Assembly: GCA_902560685.1 (NCBI GenBank)
Contig: CACEMT010000002.1
Span: 64,861-128,860, forward strand
Origin: an uncultured Pelagibacteraceae bacterium
Lineage (GTDB): Bacteria; Pseudomonadota; Alphaproteobacteria; Pelagibacterales; Pelagibacteraceae
Length of the DNA stretch: 64,000 nt
Direction: 5' to 3'
Under the pieces are notes generated by a model, which did not search any database, had not been told where the DNA came from, and saw only the letters and a list, made by a program, of their open reading frames with translations. The position numbers and the translations under genes were made by a program. Shown one piece after another: positions 31,186-44,564 of this stretch. Within the stretch, counting starts at the first letter, position 1. The number at the start of each line of letters is the position of its first letter.

Positions 31186-32345
31186 AGAAAAATTTTTTAT
31201 TTACTAGTGAGTCAGTTTCAGAAGGTCATCCAGATAAGGTTTGTGATAGAATATCAGATATGGTTGTAGATAGTTATCTAGGAGCAGAACCTCAGTCAAG
31301 AGTAGCTTGCGAAACATTAACAACAACTAACAAAGTTGTTCTAGCCGGAGAGGTAAGAGGACCAGAAATTAAAAAAGATGATTTAATTCAGAAAGTTAGA
31401 GAATGTATCAAGGATATTGGTTATGACCAAGATGGCTTTAGTTGGAAAGATACTACTAAGATTGAAACTCATTTACACTCTCAGTCAGCAGATATAGCCA
31501 TGGGAGTAGACTCATCTGGAAATAAAGACGAAGGTGCTGGAGATCAGGGAATTATGTTTGGGTATGCATGCAATGAAACTGATGTCCTAATGCCAGCTCC
31601 AATTCATTACTCACATAGAATTTTAAGATTAATGGCTGAGGATAGAAAATCTGGAAAGCTAAAAGGTATAGAGCCAGATTCAAAAAGTCAAATTACAATT
31701 GAATACAAAGATGGTGTACCTAATGCAGTAAAATCAGTAGTGATATCTACACAACATTCCAAAGATGTTGATTTAGCAAAAGTTAAAGAACTTTGTACGC
31801 CATATATTGAAAGATCTATTCCAAAAAATTTATTAGGAAGTCTTGATGAAAAGGAGATTTATATAAATCCTACAGGAAACTTTGTTATAGGTGGCCCCGA
31901 TGGAGATAGTGGATTGACTGGTAGAAAGATAATTGTAGATACTTATGGTGGAGCAGCACCACATGGTGGAGGTGCTTTTTCAGGAAAAGACCCAACAAAG
32001 GTTGATAGATCAGCTGCATACGCTTCAAGATATTTAGCAAAAAATGTAGTTGCTTCAAAGATTGCAGACAAATGTTTAATCCAGTTAGCTTATGCTATTG
32101 GAGTTTCAAAACCTTTATCAATTTATGTTGATCTTTTTGATAATGATGAGGAAAAAAATAGACATGTAGAACAATTAATTAATGAAAATTTTGATTTAAG
32201 TCCTAGAGGAATTAGAGAAATGCTTGGTTTAAATAAGGCGATATACGAAAAAACTGCAGCATATGGACATTTTGGAAGAGAACCAGAGTCAAATGGTGCA
32301 TTTTCATGGGAAAAAACTGATAAAGCAAATGTTTTTAGCAAGTAA
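31182..32345 (+). CDS. metK: S-adenosylmethionine synthase
   Basis: [46 protein letters not shown]. Confidence 0.99.
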   Translation: MKKNFLFTSESVSEGHPDKVCDRISDMVVDSYLGAEPQSRVACETLTTTNKVVLAGEVRGPEIKKDDLIQKVRECIKDIGYDQDGFSWKDTTKIETHLHSQSADIAMGVDSSGNKDEGAGDQGIMFGYACNETDVLMPAPIHYSHRILRLMAEDRKSGKLKGIEPDSKSQITIEYKDGVPNAVKSVVISTQHSKDVDLAKVKELCTPYIERSIPKNLLGSLDEKEIYINPTGNFVIGGPDGDSGLTGRKIIVDTYGGAAPHGGGAFSGKDPTKVDRSAAYASRYLAKNVVASKIADKCLIQLAYAIGVSKPLSIYVDLFDNDEEKNRHVEQLINENFDLSPRGIREMLGLNKAIYEKTAAYGHFGREPESNGAFSWEKTDKANVFSK

Positions 32346-32351
32346 TTAAAG

Positions 32352-32379
32352 TTGAAAATATAAAAAAAATACCTATATT
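32352..32379 (+). promoter_or_regulatory. Candidate sigma70 promoter of the nusA operon
   Basis: TTGAAA (32352-32357), 16-bp spacer, TATATT (32374-32379). Confidence 0.45.
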
Positions 32380-32402
32380 CACATTACATTGTTGAAATTT
32401 CA

Positions 32403-32428
32403 AAATGGGCCTCGGCCCATTTTTTTTT
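32403..32428 (+). terminator. Intrinsic terminator between metK and nusA
   Basis: AAATGGGC-CTCG-GCCCATTTTTTTT; the T tract runs straight into the nusA SD GGAG (32429-32432). Confidence 0.9.
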
Positions 32429-32441
32429 GGAGATAACAAAG

Positions 32442-33995
32442 ATGTTAAATAGAAGATCAGATAAACTAGAATTATTAAGGATAGCAGAGGCCGTAGCTAT
32501 TGAAAAATCTATTGATAAGGAGCTAATAATAAGTTCTATGGAGAGTGGAATTGCTAAAGCGGCAAAATCAAAATTTGGATCAGAAAACGAAATTAAAGTA
32601 CTAATAAATAGAGAAAATGGAGATATTGGTATTTTTAGAAAATTAATAATTGCTGAAAAACCTGAAAACTCAAACTTAGAAATTAGTCTTGATCAAGCAA
32701 TCGAATTAAATAAAGACAATGATGGAAAAAATATAGGAGATGAAGTTTTACAACCATTACCATCTTTTGATTTTGGAAGGATAGCAGCACAAACAGCAAA
32801 GCAGGTTATAAGTTCAAATGTTAGGGAAGCTGAAAGAGAAAGGCAATTTAATGATTTTATTGATAAGAAAGATACTATTCTAAGTGGAATTGTAAAAAGA
32901 CTTGAATTTGGAAATGTAATTGCTGATTTAGGTAGAACAGAAGCAATAATCCAAAAAAATGAATTAATACCAAGAGAAAATATAAAAGCTGGTGATAGAA
33001 TTAAAGCATACTGCTTAGATGTTAGAAGAGAACCACGTGGACAACAGATATTTTTATCTAGAGCTCATCCTAAGTTTATGGAAAAATTATTTGTTCAGGA
33101 AGTTCCAGAAATTTATGATGGATTAATCGAGATTAAATCTTCTGCTAGAGACCCAGGTAGTAGAGCAAAAATATGTGTAAAAGCAAAAGACACCTCCCTT
33201 GATCCAGTTGGAGCGTGTGTTGGTATGAGAGGAAGCAGAGTTCAAGCAGTAGTTAATGAATTACAGGGAGAAAAAATAGATATTGTTAATTGGTCAGAAG
33301 ATCCAGCAATTTTAGTGTCAAGTGCATTGTCACCAGCAGAAGTTCAACGAGTAAATGTAGATACTGAAAGAAGAAAATTAGACGTAATTTTGACAGATGA
33401 AAATTTAAGTAAAGCAATTGGTAGAAGAGGACAAAATGTAAGATTAGCAACCAAACTATTAAATTATGAAATAAACATAATGACGGACCAAGAAGATTCA
33501 GAAAAACGTCAAATTGAATTTAAAGAAAAAACAGATAATTTTGTCAAAAATTTGGAATTAGACGAAACTCTAGGACAGCTTTTAGTTGCTGAAGGTTTCT
33601 CATCAATTGATGATATTAAGGAAAGTTCAGTTGATTCCCTTATAAAAATTGAGGGTATCGAAGAAGAAACCGCTAAAGAACTTATTGAAAGAGCAAAAGA
33701 ATTTTATCAAAAAGATCAAATTGCTATTAATAACAAAATAAAAGAACTTGGTTTGGAGAGTGAATTAATAAATCATAAAGGTTTAACTCCAGGAATGCTA
33801 CTTACTTTAGGAGAGCAAAATATTTTAAAACTCTCAGATTTTGCCGATTTATCTTCTGATGAATTAACAGGAGCATATGATGTTGTCAAAGGAGAAAGAG
33901 TTAAAATTAAAGGTTATCTTGAAGAATTTGCATTATCAAAAGAAGAATCAGACGAATTAATAATGTCAGCAAGAGAAAAAGTATATAAAGATTGA
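32442..33995 (+). CDS. nusA: Transcription termination/antitermination protein NusA
   Basis: S1/KH domains, GACVGMRGSRVQAVVNELQGEKIDIV, C-terminal acidic repeats; start set to ATG 32442 with GGAG SD. Confidence 0.98.
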   Translation: MLNRRSDKLELLRIAEAVAIEKSIDKELIISSMESGIAKAAKSKFGSENEIKVLINRENGDIGIFRKLIIAEKPENSNLEISLDQAIELNKDNDGKNIGDEVLQPLPSFDFGRIAAQTAKQVISSNVREAERERQFNDFIDKKDTILSGIVKRLEFGNVIADLGRTEAIIQKNELIPRENIKAGDRIKAYCLDVRREPRGQQIFLSRAHPKFMEKLFVQEVPEIYDGLIEIKSSARDPGSRAKICVKAKDTSLDPVGACVGMRGSRVQAVVNELQGEKIDIVNWSEDPAILVSSALSPAEVQRVNVDTERRKLDVILTDENLSKAIGRRGQNVRLATKLLNYEINIMTDQEDSEKRQIEFKEKTDNFVKNLELDETLGQLLVAEGFSSIDDIKESSVDSLIKIEGIEEETAKELIERAKEFYQKDQIAINNKIKELGLESELINHKGLTPGMLLTLGEQNILKLSDFADLSSDELTGAYDVVKGERVKIKGYLEEFALSKEESDELIMSAREKVYKD

Positions 33996-34005
33996 GAAAT
34001 GACTT

Positions 34006-36216
34006 ATGGAAAAGAAAAAATTAAAACTAAAAATTTCTGAAGGCTCAAAAAAAACAATTAATAATATTGAATTAGCAAAATCTAAAGCGAATAATTCTGT
34101 AGTAATTGAAAAAAAAAATATTAGGGGTGGAACTAGAAGTTCATTTTCAAATATAAATAATCAAAAAAATCAAAATAAAACCAAGTCTCATTTTACTTCA
34201 AAAACATCTAATTTTTCAAAACCTACTGGAATTAACGATTATGAGAAAAGAAAATTGGCAGAGCAAAGAGCTACAAAAAGACTTAGAGGAGAAAATATTC
34301 CAAAAAGTAAAACTGGATCGAATATAAAAAAAAGAGAATTAAAATTAACTTTATCAAGAGCACTTAGTGATGAGGATATCGAATTTAAAGGCAGAAGCTT
34401 AGCATCTTTAAAAAGAGCAAAACAAAAAGAAAATAAGGAAAATCAAAAAAATCAAAATCTAGAAGAACTTAAACCTGTAAAAAGAGATATAAATATACCT
34501 GAGGTAATTACTATAAGAGAGCTTGCGAATAGAATGGCGGAGCAGTCGAGCAATATAATTAAACATCTTTTATCTATGGGTGTGACGGCAACAATCAACC
34601 ATAGTATTAATTCTGATATAGCAGAATATTTAGTTCAAGAATTTGGTCATAATCCAATCAAAGAAAAAAAAGCAGAAGAAATCATAAAAAAAATAAAAGA
34701 AGTTAAATCTCAAAATTTAAAGAATAGACCACCAATTATAACTGTAATGGGACATGTTGATCACGGAAAAACTTCAGTTCTAGATGTTTTAAGAAAAGCA
34801 AATGTTGTTTCGGGCGAATTTGGAGGAATTACTCAACATCTTGGTTCATATCAAATAAATTATAATTCAAATAAAATAACATTTATTGATACGCCTGGAC
34901 ATGCAGCTTTTACAGAGATGAGAGCAAGAGGTTCGAAATTAACAGATATAGTTATATTGGTAGTTGCAGCAGACGATGGAGTAAAACCTCAAACCATAGA
35001 GTCAATTAAACATGCAAAAGCCGCAAAAGTTCCAATCGTAGTAGCAATTAACAAGTGTGATCTTCCAGAAGCAGATCCACAAAAGGTAAGAAATCAATTA
35101 TTAGAACATGAATTAATTGCTGAAGAATTATCAGGTGACACTTTGATTGTAGAAATATCTGCAAAGACTAAAAAAAATATTGATAAGTTAATTGAGTCAG
35201 TTTTATTGCAAGCAGAACTGTTAGAGTTAAAATCTGATTATGACCTTAAAGCAAATGGGGTTGTATTAGAATCAAAAATAGATATTGGTAGAGGACCGGT
35301 TGTAAATATTATTGTAACATCCGGTACATTAAAAAAAGGAGATTATTTTGTAAGTGGTCTTAAGTGGGGTAAAGTTAGAGCTTTAATTAACGACAAAGGG
35401 GAAAATATAGGAGAAGCTTTACCATCTACTCCAGTTGAAGTACTAGGTATAAATGGAGCTGCAAAAGCCGGAGACGATTTTGTTGTACTAGGGACAGAAA
35501 AAGAAGCCAAATCATTATCTTCTGCTAGAATCCAAGAAAATCAACAAGGAAAAAATCCACTAACTTTTGTTACACAAGATTCTGCTTTTAAAGATAAAAC
35601 AACTGAAGAGCTTAATATTATTATTAAGTCAGATGTACATGGATCTTCTGAGGCTATAAAAAATGCTATTACACAGATCGAACACGAGGAAGTTAAACCA
35701 AAAATAATTTTATCTGATATAGGAATGATAACTGAGACAGATGTATCATTAACAAAAGCATCGAATGCATTACTTGTTGCATTTAATGTTAAGCCTAGCA
35801 AGGAAGCAAAACAGGCTGCAGAAAAAGAAAAAATTAAAATTAATTCATTTAATATAATTTATGAACTTTTAGAATTTATCAAGAATAAGATGTCAGGAAT
35901 GTTGGCACCTGATATTGAAGAAAAAATTATAGGTTCTGCGGAAATTCTTGAGATATTTAAAGTATCCAAGGTAGGTAAAGTTGCTGGATCCAAAGTAACC
36001 GAAGGAGAAATAGTACAAGATTCTAGCGCAAGGATTATACGTGATGGTACTATTATATTTAATGGAAAGATTGGATCAATTTTTAGAGAAAAAAATCAAG
36101 CAAAACAGGTATCTGCAGGTCTAGAGTGTGGAATTACAATAAAAAATTTTAATGATTTCCAAAAAAAAGATATTATTGAAGTTTTTAATTCCACTGTAAC
36201 AGAGAGGTCAATATAA
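34006..36216 (+). CDS. infB: Translation initiation factor IF-2
   Basis: PPIITVMGHVDHGKTSVLDVLR, FIDTPGHAAFTEMRARG, INKCDLP. Confidence 0.99.
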   Translation: MEKKKLKLKISEGSKKTINNIELAKSKANNSVVIEKKNIRGGTRSSFSNINNQKNQNKTKSHFTSKTSNFSKPTGINDYEKRKLAEQRATKRLRGENIPKSKTGSNIKKRELKLTLSRALSDEDIEFKGRSLASLKRAKQKENKENQKNQNLEELKPVKRDINIPEVITIRELANRMAEQSSNIIKHLLSMGVTATINHSINSDIAEYLVQEFGHNPIKEKKAEEIIKKIKEVKSQNLKNRPPIITVMGHVDHGKTSVLDVLRKANVVSGEFGGITQHLGSYQINYNSNKITFIDTPGHAAFTEMRARGSKLTDIVILVVAADDGVKPQTIESIKHAKAAKVPIVVAINKCDLPEADPQKVRNQLLEHELIAEELSGDTLIVEISAKTKKNIDKLIESVLLQAELLELKSDYDLKANGVVLESKIDIGRGPVVNIIVTSGTLKKGDYFVSGLKWGKVRALINDKGENIGEALPSTPVEVLGINGAAKAGDDFVVLGTEKEAKSLSSARIQENQQGKNPLTFVTQDSAFKDKTTEELNIIIKSDVHGSSEAIKNAITQIEHEEVKPKIILSDIGMITETDVSLTKASNALLVAFNVKPSKEAKQAAEKEKIKINSFNIIYELLEFIKNKMSGMLAPDIEEKIIGSAEILEIFKVSKVGKVAGSKVTEGEIVQDSSARIIRDGTIIFNGKIGSIFREKNQAKQVSAGLECGITIKNFNDFQKKDIIEVFNSTVTERSI

Positions 36217-36218
36217 CA

Positions 36219-36584
36219 ATGAGTAAATTAAGTAAACCAATTTCACAAAGACAATTGAGAGTTGGAGAAATGATCAAACAAGCATTAGGAATGATTTTTT
36301 TAAGAGACGAAGCTAAGCTTGGTACTTTTGAAACAAAAGAGATTACAGTTACTGAAGTAAGAATGAGTCAAGATCTTAAAATCGCAAAAGCATTTGTTTT
36401 GCCACTTGGAGGCAAAAATTCTCAAGAAATAGTTGACACACTTAAAGAATTTTCATTTGTAATTAGAAAAGTTTTATCAAAGAAGATAACAATGAAGTAT
36501 TTACCAAAGCTTCTATTCGTTAAGGATGAATCTTTTGATTATGCTGAAAAAATTGAAAACTTAATAAAACAAACAAATAAATAG
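36219..36584 (+). CDS. rbfA: Ribosome-binding factor A
   Basis: SQRQLRVGEMIKQALG...VTEVRMSQDLKIAKAFV. Confidence 0.95.
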   Translation: MSKLSKPISQRQLRVGEMIKQALGMIFLRDEAKLGTFETKEITVTEVRMSQDLKIAKAFVLPLGGKNSQEIVDTLKEFSFVIRKVLSKKITMKYLPKLLFVKDESFDYAEKIENLIKQTNK

Positions 36585-36592
36585 GAAACGAG

Positions 36593-36841
36593 ATGACTAA
36601 AAAGAGTAAAGAACTAGCTATGCATGACAAGGATACTGGATCTTCAGAAATTCAAGTAGCACAGCTAACTGACAAAATTGAAAATTTATCAAATCATATA
36701 AAAAAATTTAAAAAAGATAAGCATTCTTCAGTTGGTTTACTAAAAGCAGTAAATAGAAGAAAAAAATTATTAGATTATTTAAAAAAAAATAAACTAGAAT
36801 CTTATCAAAATGTAATATCGAAACTAAATATAAGAAAGTAG
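36593..36841 (+). CDS. rpsO: Ribosomal protein S15 (uS15)
   Basis: DTGSSEIQVAQLTDKIENLSNHIKKFKKDKHSSVGLLKAVNRRKKLLDYL. Confidence 0.98.
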   Translation: MTKKSKELAMHDKDTGSSEIQVAQLTDKIENLSNHIKKFKKDKHSSVGLLKAVNRRKKLLDYLKKNKLESYQNVISKLNIRK

Positions 36842-36847
36842 AAATAA

Positions 36848-38920
36848 ATGTTTAAAGTATTTAAAAAAGAAATTGAATTAAATGGAAAAAAAATAAGTTT
36901 AGAGACAGGTAAAATTGCTAGACAAGCAGATGGAGCAATAATTGCTAAATATGGAGAAACAGTTGTTTTGGCAACAGTTGTTGGTGCAAAAAAAATAAAT
37001 CCAGATGTAGATTACTTTCCATTATCAGTTAATTATCAAGAAAAGTATTATGCAGCTGGAAAAATTCCTGGCGGTTATTTTAAAAGAGAAGCAAGACCAA
37101 CCGAGAGTGAAACACTAATTTCAAGGCTAATTGATAGACCTATAAGACCATTATTTCCGGACGAATTTAAAAATGAAGTACAATTACTTCCAACAGTAAT
37201 ATCATACGATAAAGAAAATGAAGCAGATATATTATCTATTATTGCTTCATCAGCAGCTTTAGCTATATCAGGCATGCCATTCATGGGACCAGTCGGAGCT
37301 TCTAGAGTTGGTTTTATTGATGGTAAATATATTCTTAATCCATCAAAAAAAGAGTTAGAAAATTCAAAGTTGGATCTTGTAGTTGCAGGTACTAAAGATG
37401 CAGTTTTAATGGTTGAGTCTGAAACCAGTGGTTTAACTGAAGAAGAAATGCTTAATGCAGTTAAATTTGGCCATGAAAGTTTTATTCCAGTAATCAAAAT
37501 GATAGAGGAACTTGCCGCTGAATGTAAGAAGCCAGATTGGATTGTAGAGAAAAAAGATCTTTCAGAAGTTAAGAAAAAAATTGAAGAGGAATTTACGGAT
37601 GAATTAAAAAAGGCTTTTTCAATTAAGGATAAGCAAGAAAGATCAAATTTAATATCTGAAATAACCAACAAAGCAAAAAAATTATTTGAAGAAAATGAAA
37701 ATTTTACAGATCTAGATGTTAATTCTGAACTTAAAAACTTAGAAAAAAGAATAGTTAGAACTGATATCTTAAAAAATAAGAATAGAATTGACGGAAGAGG
37801 ACTTTCAGATGTAAGACCAATTATGTGTGAAGTTGGAATTTTGCCAAGAACACATGGCTCTGCATTGTTTACAAGAGGTGAAACTCAAGCGATAGTTACA
37901 ACTACGCTTGGAACTTCAGATGATGAACAGAGGATTGAAAGTTTGGAAGGTCTTCAAAGGGAAAGATTTATGCTTCATTATAATTTTCCACCATTCTCAG
38001 TCGGAGAAACTGGAAGAATTGGTACAGGAAGAAGAGAAATTGGACATGGAAAACTTGCATGGAGAGCTATAAATTCTTCACTACCATCAAAAGAAAGTTT
38101 TCCTTATACATTTAGAATAGTATCTGAAATCACAGAGTCTAATGGCTCATCATCAATGGCAACAGTCTGTGGAACTTCATTAGCATTAATGGACGCTGGT
38201 GTTCCAATCAAAGAACCAGTTGCAGGTATTGCTATGGGCTTAATTAAAGAAGGTGAAGATTTCAGAGTATTGTCAGATATTCTAGGAGATGAAGATCACT
38301 TAGGTGATATGGATTTTAAAGTTGCAGGAACTAAAGATGGAATTACGTCACTTCAAATGGATATTAAAATTACAGGAATTACCTTTGAAATAATGGAGCA
38401 AGCTTTAAAACAGGCTAAAGATGGAAGGATTCATATCTTGGGCGAAATGAATAAAGCTTTAGACAAATCAAGAGAAGGTGTTGGTAAACATACTCCGAAG
38501 ATGGAAAAAATTACTGTCGATAAAAAAGATATTGCAACAGTTATTGGAAAAGGAGGCGCAACAATAAGAGAAATAGTTGAAAAATCAGGCGCTAAAGTAG
38601 ATGTTAATGATGAGGGAGTTGTAACAGTTGCAGCTCCGGATGAAGAATCTCGAAACATTGCTTTGCAATTTATAAAAGACATAACTGCTAAAGCTGAATT
38701 GAATAAAATTTATAACGGAAAAGTTATGAAAATTATGGAATTTGGAGCATTTGTTAACTTTCTTGGAAAACAAGATGGTTTAGTTCATATTTCTGAACTT
38801 GCAGATAAAAGAGTTGCTAAGGTGACTGATGTTGTCAAAGAAGGCGATGCAGTGAAAGTTAAAGTTATTGGTTTTGATAGAGGTAAAGTAAAACTATCTA
38901 TAAAACAAGCTGTTGTGTAA
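36848..38920 (+). CDS. pnp: Polynucleotide phosphorylase
   Basis: Two RNase PH domains, KH ([12 protein letters not shown]) and S1 domains. Confidence 0.99.
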   Translation: MFKVFKKEIELNGKKISLETGKIARQADGAIIAKYGETVVLATVVGAKKINPDVDYFPLSVNYQEKYYAAGKIPGGYFKREARPTESETLISRLIDRPIRPLFPDEFKNEVQLLPTVISYDKENEADILSIIASSAALAISGMPFMGPVGASRVGFIDGKYILNPSKKELENSKLDLVVAGTKDAVLMVESETSGLTEEEMLNAVKFGHESFIPVIKMIEELAAECKKPDWIVEKKDLSEVKKKIEEEFTDELKKAFSIKDKQERSNLISEITNKAKKLFEENENFTDLDVNSELKNLEKRIVRTDILKNKNRIDGRGLSDVRPIMCEVGILPRTHGSALFTRGETQAIVTTTLGTSDDEQRIESLEGLQRERFMLHYNFPPFSVGETGRIGTGRREIGHGKLAWRAINSSLPSKESFPYTFRIVSEITESNGSSSMATVCGTSLALMDAGVPIKEPVAGIAMGLIKEGEDFRVLSDILGDEDHLGDMDFKVAGTKDGITSLQMDIKITGITFEIMEQALKQAKDGRIHILGEMNKALDKSREGVGKHTPKMEKITVDKKDIATVIGKGGATIREIVEKSGAKVDVNDEGVVTVAAPDEESRNIALQFIKDITAKAELNKIYNGKVMKIMEFGAFVNFLGKQDGLVHISELADKRVAKVTDVVKEGDAVKVKVIGFDRGKVKLSIKQAVV

Positions 38921-38946
38921 ATTAAGACTTAAATAATTTTTATTAA

Positions 38947-39096
38947 TTATTTAATTTTGTATCTGATTTTACTAATTGGGAAAATGGATATTGCACTTAA
39001 GACGGCAAATACTTCTAGTGCATGACCAGAATTACCCAAAAGTAGTTGAACAAAATAAAATATAATACAAATTACAAACCAAACTAGTATTAACAT
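38947..39096 (-). CDS. Small single-pass membrane protein, 49 aa
   Basis: MLILVWFVICIIFYFVQLLLGNSGHALEVFAVLSAISIFPISKIRYKIK; ATG overlaps upstream stop (TAATG). Not in the track. Confidence 0.5.
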   Translation of the reverse strand: MLILVWFVICIIFYFVQLLLGNSGHALEVFAVLSAISIFPISKIRYKIK

Positions 39097-39209
39097 TACT
39101 TACTCTTTTTTTTTTCTCTTTTTAGCTTTCTCTTTTCCTTTAAGGAAAGTTTGGCTTTTTTCATAACACTACCATCCTTGAATGATTTACCACTATACCT
39201 TTTAGACAT
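39096..39209 (-). CDS. Small highly basic protein, 37 aa
   Basis: MSKRYSGKSFKDGSVMKKAKLSLKEKRKLKREKKKSK; lies just downstream of fabI on the same strand and overlaps the next small ORF. Not in the track. Confidence 0.5.
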   Translation of the reverse strand: MSKRYSGKSFKDGSVMKKAKLSLKEKRKLKREKKKSK

Positions 39210-39213
39210 AAGA

Positions 39214-39999
39214 TTAAGTTATATTTTTTGGATCAGGCATGCCAACTTTATTGTAACCAGCATCTACATAATGAATTTCACCAGTAACACCACCTCCAAG
39301 ATCACTTAAAAGATATAAAGCTGAATTTCCAACATCATGTATATCTACATTTCTTTTCAAAAACGAATGATCTTCATTCCACTTATATAAAAATTTTGCA
39401 TCCCCGATTGCTGATGCAGCTAAAGTTTTAATTGGTCCAGCGCTTATTGCGTTTACTCTAATTCCTTTTGACCCTAAATCTCTAGCTAGATATTTAACAC
39501 TTGCCTCAAGTGCAGATTTACAAACTCCCATTACATTATAATTTGGAATAGCTTTATTAGATTCATATGTTAATGTAAGCATACTTCCACCTTTAGTCAT
39601 TATTTTAGAAGCTTCTTTTGCAACTTCAGTAAATGAAAAGCATGAAATTAACATACTTCTTAAAAAATTTTCTCTAGTAGTATTTAAATATTCTCCTGAT
39701 AATTCAGATTTATCTGAAAAGGCAACTGCATGAACAACAAAATCGATTTGACCCCATTTTGATTTTATATCTTCAAAAAGTTTTATTATTTCATCTTTTT
39801 TTTCAACATCGCAGCTAAATGTTACATTTGAATTTAATTTTTCCGCTAAAGGAACTACTCTTTTTTTTAAAGCATCTCCAAGGTAAGTAAATGCTAATTC
39901 AGCTCCTGCTTCAGCTAATTTTTGAGAAATGCCCCAAGCAATAGATCTTTCGTTAGCAACACCCATTATCAATCCTTTTTTGCCATTCATTAAACTCAT
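39214..39999 (-). CDS. fabI: Enoyl-ACP reductase
   Basis: GLIMGVANERSIAWGISQKLAEAGAELAFTY, SAGPIKTLAASAIGD. Confidence 0.97.
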   Translation of the reverse strand: MSLMNGKKGLIMGVANERSIAWGISQKLAEAGAELAFTYLGDALKKRVVPLAEKLNSNVTFSCDVEKKDEIIKLFEDIKSKWGQIDFVVHAVAFSDKSELSGEYLNTTRENFLRSMLISCFSFTEVAKEASKIMTKGGSMLTLTYESNKAIPNYNVMGVCKSALEASVKYLARDLGSKGIRVNAISAGPIKTLAASAIGDAKFLYKWNEDHSFLKRNVDIHDVGNSALYLLSDLGGGVTGEIHYVDAGYNKVGMPDPKNIT

Positions 40000-40002
40000 A
40001 GA

Positions 40003-41214
40003 TTAAACCTTTTCAAAAACTAAAGTTGCATTAGTTCCACCAAATCCAAAACTATTAGACATTATTGAGTTTAAATTTACATCTTTTTCAACTTTTGTAA
40101 CTATTGGAAATTTTTTTGCTTCTTCATCCATTTCAGTTATATTTATAGAAGCTGAAATAAAGCTATTTTTCATCATAATTAAACTATAAACAGCTTCATG
40201 AACTGAAGTAGCACCTAATGAGTGACCTGAAAGAGATTTTGTAGAACTTATTTTAGGAACATTTTCTTTAAAGACTTCTCCTACAGCTTTTAATTCAGTT
40301 ATATCACCAACTGGTGTTGAGGTTCCGTGAGTATTTATATAATCAATTTTGTTTTTAGCTGTATTTAATGCCATTTGCATACATCTTACAGCTCCTTCTC
40401 CAGATGGAGCTACCATATCATACCCATCTGAAGTTGCTCCATAACCAGTTAATTCAGCATAAATTTTTGCCCCTCTTGCTTTTGCGTGATCATATTCTTC
40501 TAAAACTAAAACTCCACCCCCACCTGAAATTACAAATCCATCTCTTGTTTTGTCGTAAGGTCTTGATGCTTTTTCTGGTGTATCGTTGTATTTTGAAGAA
40601 AGAGCAGTCATTGCATCAAACATAGCAGTCATTGCATAGTGAACTTCATCACTACCTCCAGCAAATACGATATTTTGTTTTCCAAGCTGTATTAGTTCCA
40701 TTGCATTTCCAATACAATGCCCACTAGTAGCGCACGCTGAACTAATTGTATAGTTAACTCCTTTAATTTTAAATGGTACTGCTAATGTCGCTGAAGCGGT
40801 ACTAGACATAGTTCTTGGAACTACAAATGGTCCCATTTTTTTTGGATTTTTTTCTCTTGTTTTGTCAGCAGCTAAAATAACATTTTGTATTGATGGTCCA
40901 CCAGATCCCATAATCATTCCAGTTAAAACATTACTTACATCTTTTTCTTCTAACCCAGAATCTTTAACAGCTTCATTCATAGAAATATAATTATATGCTG
41001 AGCCAGGCCCCATAAATCTTATGACCTTCCTATCAACATAATCTTCAAGCTTAATATTTGGCTTACCATGAACGTTACTTTTTAAATTGTATTCTTTATA
41101 TTCTTCAGAAAATGTAATTCCAGATTTTGAATTTAATAAAGATTGATAAACTTCATCCTGATTATTTCCTAAACAAGATACAACTCCAATACCTGTGACA
41201 ACTACTCTTTTCAT
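40003..41214 (-). CDS. fabB: Beta-ketoacyl-ACP synthase (FabB type by context)
   Basis: [52 protein letters not shown]; between fabA and fabI. Confidence 0.93.
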   Translation of the reverse strand: MKRVVVTGIGVVSCLGNNQDEVYQSLLNSKSGITFSEEYKEYNLKSNVHGKPNIKLEDYVDRKVIRFMGPGSAYNYISMNEAVKDSGLEEKDVSNVLTGMIMGSGGPSIQNVILAADKTREKNPKKMGPFVVPRTMSSTASATLAVPFKIKGVNYTISSACATSGHCIGNAMELIQLGKQNIVFAGGSDEVHYAMTAMFDAMTALSSKYNDTPEKASRPYDKTRDGFVISGGGGVLVLEEYDHAKARGAKIYAELTGYGATSDGYDMVAPSGEGAVRCMQMALNTAKNKIDYINTHGTSTPVGDITELKAVGEVFKENVPKISSTKSLSGHSLGATSVHEAVYSLIMMKNSFISASINITEMDEEAKKFPIVTKVEKDVNLNSIMSNSFGFGGTNATLVFEKV

Positions 41215-41717
41215 TATTTAAATAATCCTACTTTTAAATTTTCTGCTGAATAAATTTTTTTATTATCAGCAAACAAAACTCCATTTGCTAAACCAACAGT
41301 TGTTCCACCAGGAGATATAATTTTTTTCATATCAATTACATATTTTGCTTTTTTTACACTTTTCAAAACTTCTCCAGTAAATTTTACAGTACCAACTCCT
41401 AAAGCCCTACCTTTTCCAGGATTACCTAGCCATCCTAGATAAAAACCTACTAGTTGCCACATTGCATCTAAGCCAAGACATCCAGGCATAACCGGATCCT
41501 CTTTAAAATGACAATTAAAAAACCAAAGGTCATCTTTGATATCTAGTTCGGCAGTAATAGAGCCTTTTTTGAAAGCACCATTATCTTCTTTAACTTCTGT
41601 TATTCTATCAAACATAAGCATTGGAGGAAGTGGTAATTTGGCGTTTCCTGGCCCAAAAAGCTCCCCATTTCCACAATTAATTAATTCTTTGTAACTATAA
41701 GATGATTTTTTTTCCAT
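41214..41717 (-). CDS. fabA: 3-hydroxydecanoyl-ACP dehydratase/isomerase
   Basis: [43 protein letters not shown]. Confidence 0.96.
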   Translation of the reverse strand: MEKKSSYSYKELINCGNGELFGPGNAKLPLPPMLMFDRITEVKEDNGAFKKGSITAELDIKDDLWFFNCHFKEDPVMPGCLGLDAMWQLVGFYLGWLGNPGKGRALGVGTVKFTGEVLKSVKKAKYVIDMKKIISPGGTTVGLANGVLFADNKKIYSAENLKVGLFK

Positions 41718-41795
41718 AAATATAGATCTTTAATACTTTATTTATTAAAATTACAATATACAAATGCTTAAGGTTTGTTATAAATTTGGCAAAAA

Positions 41796-42212
41796 ATGGA
41801 AAATAATAGCATATTTGTTGAAAAATTAAGGTCTTCAGGGCTAAGACCAACTAAACAAAGAATAAAAATTTGTAAATTGTTGTTTGACAGAAAAGAAACA
41901 TTTCATTTTACAATTAACAATCTTTCAAAAATATTAAAAAAGGATAAAAGTGAAAAAATTTCTTTAGCAACAATATATAATACGGTCCATTCATTTAAAA
42001 AAAAGGGATATTTAAAAGAAATATCAGTAAATCAAAATAAGAGTTATTTTGATACAAATACTTCAAATCATCATCACTTTCTTGATATAAACACTAATGA
42101 ACTAATAGATTTAAAAAATGAGGATGTTCATAATATTAAGATAAAAAAAAGAATACCTGGAAAAAAAATTAATTCTATAGAAGTTTTAGTTAAAATTGAA
42201 AATAGTAACTAA
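41796..42212 (+). CDS. irr: Irr-like Fur-superfamily regulator
   Basis: LRSSGLRPTKQRIKICKLLF...ISLATIYNTVHSFKKKGYLKEISV..KSYFDTNTSNHHHFLD; divergent from fabA as in other alphaproteobacteria. Confidence 0.82.
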   Translation: MENNSIFVEKLRSSGLRPTKQRIKICKLLFDRKETFHFTINNLSKILKKDKSEKISLATIYNTVHSFKKKGYLKEISVNQNKSYFDTNTSNHHHFLDINTNELIDLKNEDVHNIKIKKRIPGKKINSIEVLVKIENSN

Positions 42213-42273
42213 TCTCAAAAATATTACAAAATCGTTAAATTATATAAAATTGCATTGAGACAATTCTGCTGTA

Positions 42274-44546
<2,273 letters not shown>

Positions 44547-44564
44547 GCTTTAATAAAAAATAAA

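Noticed and set aside
32346-32402. SAM-type riboswitch associated with metK
   Set aside because: The structured region is downstream of metK, upstream of nusA; no SAM riboswitch core could be recognised.
37075-37671. 198-aa minus-strand ORF antisense to pnp
   Set aside because: Shadow ORF opposite a confidently identified gene; low-complexity Ser/Ile-rich product and no plausible RBS context.
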